A stretch of DNA of 8,621 bases from Candidatus Thiodiazotropha taylori (GTDB lineage Bacteria; Pseudomonadota; Gammaproteobacteria; Chromatiales; Chromatiaceae). The position numbers were made by a program, and so were the translations under genes. How positions within the stretch are numbered: position 1 is the stretch's first letter; every line of letters starts with the position of its first letter. Under the pieces are notes generated by a model. It was not told where the DNA came from and did no database searches. It saw only the letters and a program-made list of their open reading frames with translations. Positions 5,877 through 8,621 of the stretch are shown here, one piece after another. The stretch is taken from the NCBI GenBank assembly GCA_019100305.1, contig JAHRHW010000175.1:1-8621 (forward strand). The letters are read 5' to 3'.

Positions 5877-7325
5877 CTACTCCCCTGTCTCCTCATCAGA
5901 AACAGGCACGCTGTTTGGTACAATTGACAAATGTTGACGTTTTGAACTGCCGCTATACTCATCGATACGCCAACAGATGGAGACACGCCGGGCGTCGTCA
6001 CTGTCTTCCGCCCCGACGATATGGCTGTACTGTAACACTACCATTTCCGTCTCATCCGGAAGTATCAGCCGGTAACTGATTTTGCTCGGCTCAATGCCGT
6101 TCTCGACAAACAGGGGTGATACGAGCTCCCGATCCTGAGGGTGCACAAGATCCAGAAAGGCGTCGGAGGTCGGTGTAAAATCCCCCTCGTCCATCCCCAC
6201 AAGCGCGAACATATCCTCCTCCCACAGGCACTCGCCCGTGTTCGGATCCCAGGTCCAGGTTGCACAGGGCAGCACACGATTGGTGAAATCGACCTGACGG
6301 CGCAGACTCTTGGTTCTGGTTCTGTAGCGCTTGGTCTTGTGTTTGAGCTCCATCAGCTTATGCTTCAGCAGCTCCTCCCGTTTGCGCAGCCGTTTGATGG
6401 AACGTCGGGTTTTTGTGCGGTGGTGTTCCAGGCCACGCTTCGAACGCTTATTGACGATCCAGATCAGTATCAGACTCCAACTGATCAATAACACGCCCCA
6501 CAGCAGATAGACAAAAAAGTTGGATTGACTGGGTAGCGTATGTTCAAGCTCAGGCCAATTGTTCCAGATCTCATGCAGTTCATCCAGGCTGAGACGATCG
6601 ATCGCTTTTTGCAGCAGGCTGTGCAATGCGGGAGAACCGGCATGGGTGGCCAGAGCCACATCCATGGTCAGATCAAGTTGCTGAGTGGCACTCAATCCTC
6701 TGAAGCGCCCCTCGGCGCGAAGATATTCAACACTGGCCGTATCACCGAGATAGACCGGTGTCCGCCCATCCATGACCGATTGCAAAGCGCTCTCAAGGGT
6801 TGCAAAAGGCTGTGGCTTGATGTCGGGAAAGTAGTGGGGCAGCAGTTCTTCCCAGATCGTCCCCCTCATCACGGCAACCTCCTGCCCTTGCAGACCAGCA
6901 ATCTGCTTTGCGGAGAGCTTCTGCTTTGCATAGAGGGCGGTCGGCAGGGTGATATAGGGACGGGAAAAGTGCAAATCAGCGGGGCTTGCGGCAGAGTGAA
7001 CCATCGCCCCGATCAGGTCGACCTCGTCACTGCGAAGACCCTCCACCAGAGCATCGACCGAGCTGTAGTTGACCAAGTCGAGATTGAGGCCAAGCTTGGC
7101 TGCCAAAGCACGCAGATAATCTGCCGCCAGACCCATCGTCTGTCCGGCCTCGAAATAGAGGATCGGCGCGCTTATCTCAACTACACCTACCCTGAGATTC
7201 TGTCGATCATCCAGCCACGCTTTCTCAGCCAGACTGTATCGAGAAACCTGAGCGACTACCTGCCCGACCAGAAACAGTCCCAGCAGACCGATGCCCAATT
7301 TAATCAATAACGTCCTTGAACTCAC
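5877..7325 (-). CDS. Membrane sensor: periplasmic solute-binding domain (SBP_bac_3), TM helix, basic linker, PAS domain, no output domain
   Basis: This 482-residue protein has a hydrophobic anchor at 8-25, then a family-3 solute-binding domain at about 43-262 (LRVGVVEISAPILYFEAG, GLAADYLRALAAKLGL, DLIGAMVHS, HFSRPYI, EVAVMRGTIWEELL), as in BvgS-like sensors. A second membrane helix spans about 270-292. Residues 293-344 form a linker with 24 Lys/Arg in 52 positions and only four acidic residues. Residues about 350-455 look like a PAS_3 fold (TWTWDPNTGECLWEE, MFALVGMDEGDF, FLDLVHPQDRELV). The protein then ends with a short acidic tail; there is no histidine kinase, GGDEF, EAL or methyl-accepting domain. 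It likely senses a periplasmic small molecule such as an amino acid, and passes the signal through a partner. The start is GTG, with GGTGAG 7 bases upstream. It is divergent from tsaC. Domain calls are by pattern and good; ligand and output are unknown. Confidence 0.87.
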   Translation of the reverse strand: MSSRTLLIKLGIGLLGLFLVGQVVAQVSRYSLAEKAWLDDRQNLRVGVVEISAPILYFEAGQTMGLAADYLRALAAKLGLNLDLVNYSSVDALVEGLRSDEVDLIGAMVHSAASPADLHFSRPYITLPTALYAKQKLSAKQIAGLQGQEVAVMRGTIWEELLPHYFPDIKPQPFATLESALQSVMDGRTPVYLGDTASVEYLRAEGRFRGLSATQQLDLTMDVALATHAGSPALHSLLQKAIDRLSLDELHEIWNNWPELEHTLPSQSNFFVYLLWGVLLISWSLILIWIVNKRSKRGLEHHRTKTRRSIKRLRKREELLKHKLMELKHKTKRYRTRTKSLRRQVDFTNRVLPCATWTWDPNTGECLWEEDMFALVGMDEGDFTPTSDAFLDLVHPQDRELVSPLFVENGIEPSKISYRLILPDETEMVVLQYSHIVGAEDSDDARRVSICWRIDEYSGSSKRQHLSIVPNSVPVSDEETGE

Positions 7326-7574
7326 CGCTTAACTCACCCCATTACCCCGACTTTTTACAGACTATTCCATGAACCGAGTCATCTGCCAAGACAGATTTGA
7401 GGAATTTTTGCACTGATACTGTCAGTTCTGCCTGACACCCACAGCCCATGCGGCAGAAACCGGCAATAGAGCAACGCTTCAAATGCCCTCTGACAGATGG
7501 ATAGGGTCGCTTTCTAAGCCAGTCGATACTACGTACAATGAGCTTTCACCAACAGCTAAGTAAAAGCACTTGCA
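7326..7574. other. Divergent intergenic region between the sensor gene and tsaC
   Basis: No coding sequence is supported in these 249 bases. They must contain the start signals for the minus-strand sensor and for tsaC. Two small inverted repeats are present: ATCTG/CAGAT (7381-7396) and TGTCAG/CTGACA (7420-7437, 6-base spacer). CTGACA occurs once more near 7491. None is long enough to call as a terminator or a known operator. Confidence 0.4.
7511..7539 (+). promoter_or_regulatory. Possible tsaC promoter
   Basis: TACAAT at 7534-7539 is a good -10 box. TTTCTA at 7511-7516 lies 17 bases upstream but matches the -35 consensus poorly. Transcription would start about 30 bases before the tsaC GTG. 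This is a visual match only. Confidence 0.25.
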
Positions 7575-8141
7575 GTGGAACCGTTTATACATCCCTGGCA
7601 TCTTCGCCTGGCCCGTGATGTGATTCATGCGGGCGGGCTGATCGCCTATCCAACCGAGGCGGTATTTGGGCTGGGCTGCCACCCCCAGGATGGAGATGCC
7701 GTAGCCAGACTCTTGAAGCTGAAACGACGCCCACAGGAAAAAGGACTGATTTTGATCGCCGACAGACCGCAAGCCCTAGAGCCCTATCTTGGGGAGATCC
7801 CTGACCAGGTCTGGCAACGGGTTGTTGAAAGCTGGCCTGGGCCGAACACCTGGGTGGTACCCGCCTCAGACAGCACCCCGGCCTGGCTGACCGGCCGGCA
7901 CGATTCGATCGCCGTTCGAGTTACCGACCATCCAATCGCCGCAGCGCTCTGCAGGGTTGCCGGTACGCCACTGGTCTCCACAAGTGCCAATCTCAGCCAG
8001 CACCCTCCGGCAGTGAATCCTCTGCAGGTCAATCTGCGTTGCAGCCCCGGTGTTGACCTGGTGGTTCACGGCAGGACAGGGGGGTTATCACGGCCCACGG
8101 TCATCAGAGATGCCCTGAAAGAGACCCTGATTCGGAGTTGA
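7575..8141 (+). CDS. tsaC: Threonylcarbamoyl-AMP synthase TsaC (YrdC/Sua5 family)
   Basis: TsaC condenses threonine, bicarbonate and ATP into threonylcarbamoyl-AMP, the first step of the t6A37 modification of tRNAs that read ANN codons; TsaB, TsaD and TsaE complete it. The 188-residue protein is close to E. coli TsaC (190 aa) over its full length. Visible family motifs are IAYPTEAVFGLGC (23-35), LLKLKRRPQEKGLIL (46-60), with the nucleotide-binding Lys/Arg, WPGPNTWVVPA (87-97), SIAVRVTDHP (111-120) and LVSTSANLS (133-141), ending with SRPTVIRDA. It is the short single-domain form without the Sua5 extension. The start is GTG, forced by an in-frame TAA at 7557-7559; no strong ribosome binding site is seen, so expression is probably modest. 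It appears to stand alone, not next to dprA, aroE or the other neighbours often seen. Confidence 0.95.
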   Translation: MEPFIHPWHLRLARDVIHAGGLIAYPTEAVFGLGCHPQDGDAVARLLKLKRRPQEKGLILIADRPQALEPYLGEIPDQVWQRVVESWPGPNTWVVPASDSTPAWLTGRHDSIAVRVTDHPIAAALCRVAGTPLVSTSANLSQHPPAVNPLQVNLRCSPGVDLVVHGRTGGLSRPTVIRDALKETLIRS

Positions 8142-8162
8142 GAGATCGCTCGCTGGAGCATG

Positions 8163-8194
8163 AAAAAAAACCCACCCGGGGGATGGGTGGGTTT
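8163..8194. terminator. Strong hairpin terminator, better formed for the minus strand
   Basis: AAACCCACCC (8168-8177) and GGGTGGGTTT (8185-8194) form a perfect 10-bp stem with a 7-base loop. Read on the minus strand, the stem's GGGTGGG is followed by a run of eight or more T (complement of the A-run 8163-8170). Read on the plus strand only TTT follows the GC part. It sits 21 bases past the tsaC stop and can end tsaC transcripts, but its U-tract favours stopping leftward transcripts coming from the right. Confidence 0.8.
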
Positions 8195-8431
8195 AAAGCG
8201 CTTATGTTTCAGCGCCGGAGGAGGATCGAAACCATCAAAACTTACCCATAATGACGGCCGCACCGGCAAAATCTTTAACCATCTCCGGAAGTTAATTACC
8301 TAAATTCGACCGGCATGGCTAACTATTTGTATTTAATATGGTTATTTTTGGATACTTTACAAGAATCTGAGTAACTCAAGGTACTCTCAGAACAACCAAA
8401 CATCGACCGAGAGCAGCAGGTACAGAAACGT
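8195..8431. other. Non-coding region between tsaC and the thioredoxin-like gene
   Basis: No gene is supported in these bases. The part up to about 8270 is GC-rich, with small self-complementary pieces (GCGCT 8198-8202 with AGCGC near 8211, and CCGGC/GCCGG blocks). The part from about 8290 to 8400 is clearly AT-rich. Open frames here lack recognisable protein character. It could be the 3' untranslated region of the minus-strand gene, or hold a small RNA read leftward into the terminator at 8163-8194. Confidence 0.4.
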
Positions 8432-8621
8432 CTATAAATCCCCCAGATGTTCGACGATCCACTGCCTGATCCAGTGGCTGGCCCGGGAGCCGTGAAAACG
8501 TCCTCCCTCTTCCCCATCGACAAACAGAATGACCGTTGGAAATCCCCGTAGACGATAGCGCCCGGCAAGCCGCATGTTGTCATCCACTTCAACTTTAGCC
8601 AGCTCTATGCGTCCCTCATAT
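8432..8621 (-). CDS. Thioredoxin-fold protein, C-terminal 62 residues (cut by window edge)
   Basis: On the minus strand an open frame enters from the right edge and ends at TAG (8434-8432), giving 62 residues. The sequence has the second half of a thioredoxin domain: IELAKVEVDDNMRLAGRYRL, then RGFPTVILFVDGEEGGRFHG with the conserved cis-proline (P28 of the visible part), then a closing amphipathic helix HWIRQWIVEHL. The active-site CxxC would lie beyond the window, so I cannot say whether it is an active disulfide reductase, a DsbE/ResA-like exported protein or a redox-inactive relative. It is convergent with tsaC. Confidence 0.86.
   Translation of the reverse strand, partial: YEGRIELAKVEVDDNMRLAGRYRLRGFPTVILFVDGEEGGRFHGSRASHWIRQWIVEHLGDL

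Noticed and set aside
5741..6001. Minus-strand open frame overlapping the end of the sensor gene, considered as a frameshifted output domain
   Set aside because: Its translation has no kinase, GGDEF or other signalling motif and reads like an out-of-frame shadow.
6540..7310. Long plus-strand open frame (256 codons) opposite the sensor gene
   Set aside because: The minus strand clearly encodes a solute-binding domain here; the plus frame shows no recognisable motif and no ribosome binding site.
8215..8270. tRNA-like T-arm (GGTTTCGATCC on the minus strand) with CCGG/CCGG ends
   Set aside because: The enclosed length is too short and no anticodon or D arm can be drawn, so it is not called a tRNA.
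8323..8592. Minus-strand open frame of 89 codons at the right edge
   Set aside because: The adjacent frame gives a clear thioredoxin C-terminus (cis-Pro GFPTVILF), so this frame is a shadow.

Overview
The window looks like ordinary chromosomal DNA of a gammaproteobacterium. The support for this is moderate GC, compact genes, Shine-Dalgarno-type starts, a tsaC very close to the E. coli protein, and an MlaC of the usual E. coli length. The mix of genes (ClC, PPK2, MlaC, a solute-binding sensor) would fit an environmental or sulfur-oxidising lineage, but that is an impression and not shown by the sequence. I see no insertion sequence, phage gene, CRISPR array, tRNA or rRNA.

Layout. At the left edge is the N-terminal 152 residues of a class I SAM-dependent methyltransferase on the minus strand. 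It is divergent from a ClC-family chloride transporter or channel with a C-terminal CBS-like tail (523-2253, +). Next on the plus strand are a polyphosphate kinase 2 (2348-3262) with a hairpin terminator behind it, and a small integral-membrane methyltransferase of the ICMT/PEMT/NnrU type (3415-4077). Three minus-strand genes follow: an exported Ala/Glu-rich protein with an internal duplication and a His/Met/Cys-rich tail (4110-4955), a solitary MlaC-like lipid-binding protein (5087-5722), and a membrane sensor made of a solute-binding domain, a transmembrane helix, a very basic linker and a PAS domain but no output domain (5877-7325). After a 249-base divergent intergenic region comes tsaC, threonylcarbamoyl-AMP synthase (7575-8141, +). 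The right edge holds the C-terminal 62 residues of a thioredoxin-fold protein on the minus strand.

The genes do not form an obvious pathway. Polyphosphate/nucleotide metabolism (PPK2), anion transport (ClC), envelope functions (MlaC, the exported His-rich protein, the membrane methyltransferase) and tRNA modification (TsaC) appear to be separate transcription units, judging by the gaps and terminators. The points most worth a second look are the exported duplicated His/Met/Cys-rich protein, the output-less sensor with its polybasic linker, the ClC protein with channel-like substitutions at the internal proton site, a minus-strand terminator lying inside the coding end of the opposing gene, and a possible minus-strand RNA or long 3' UTR in the 290-base region after tsaC. 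No clear previously undescribed multi-gene system is visible.
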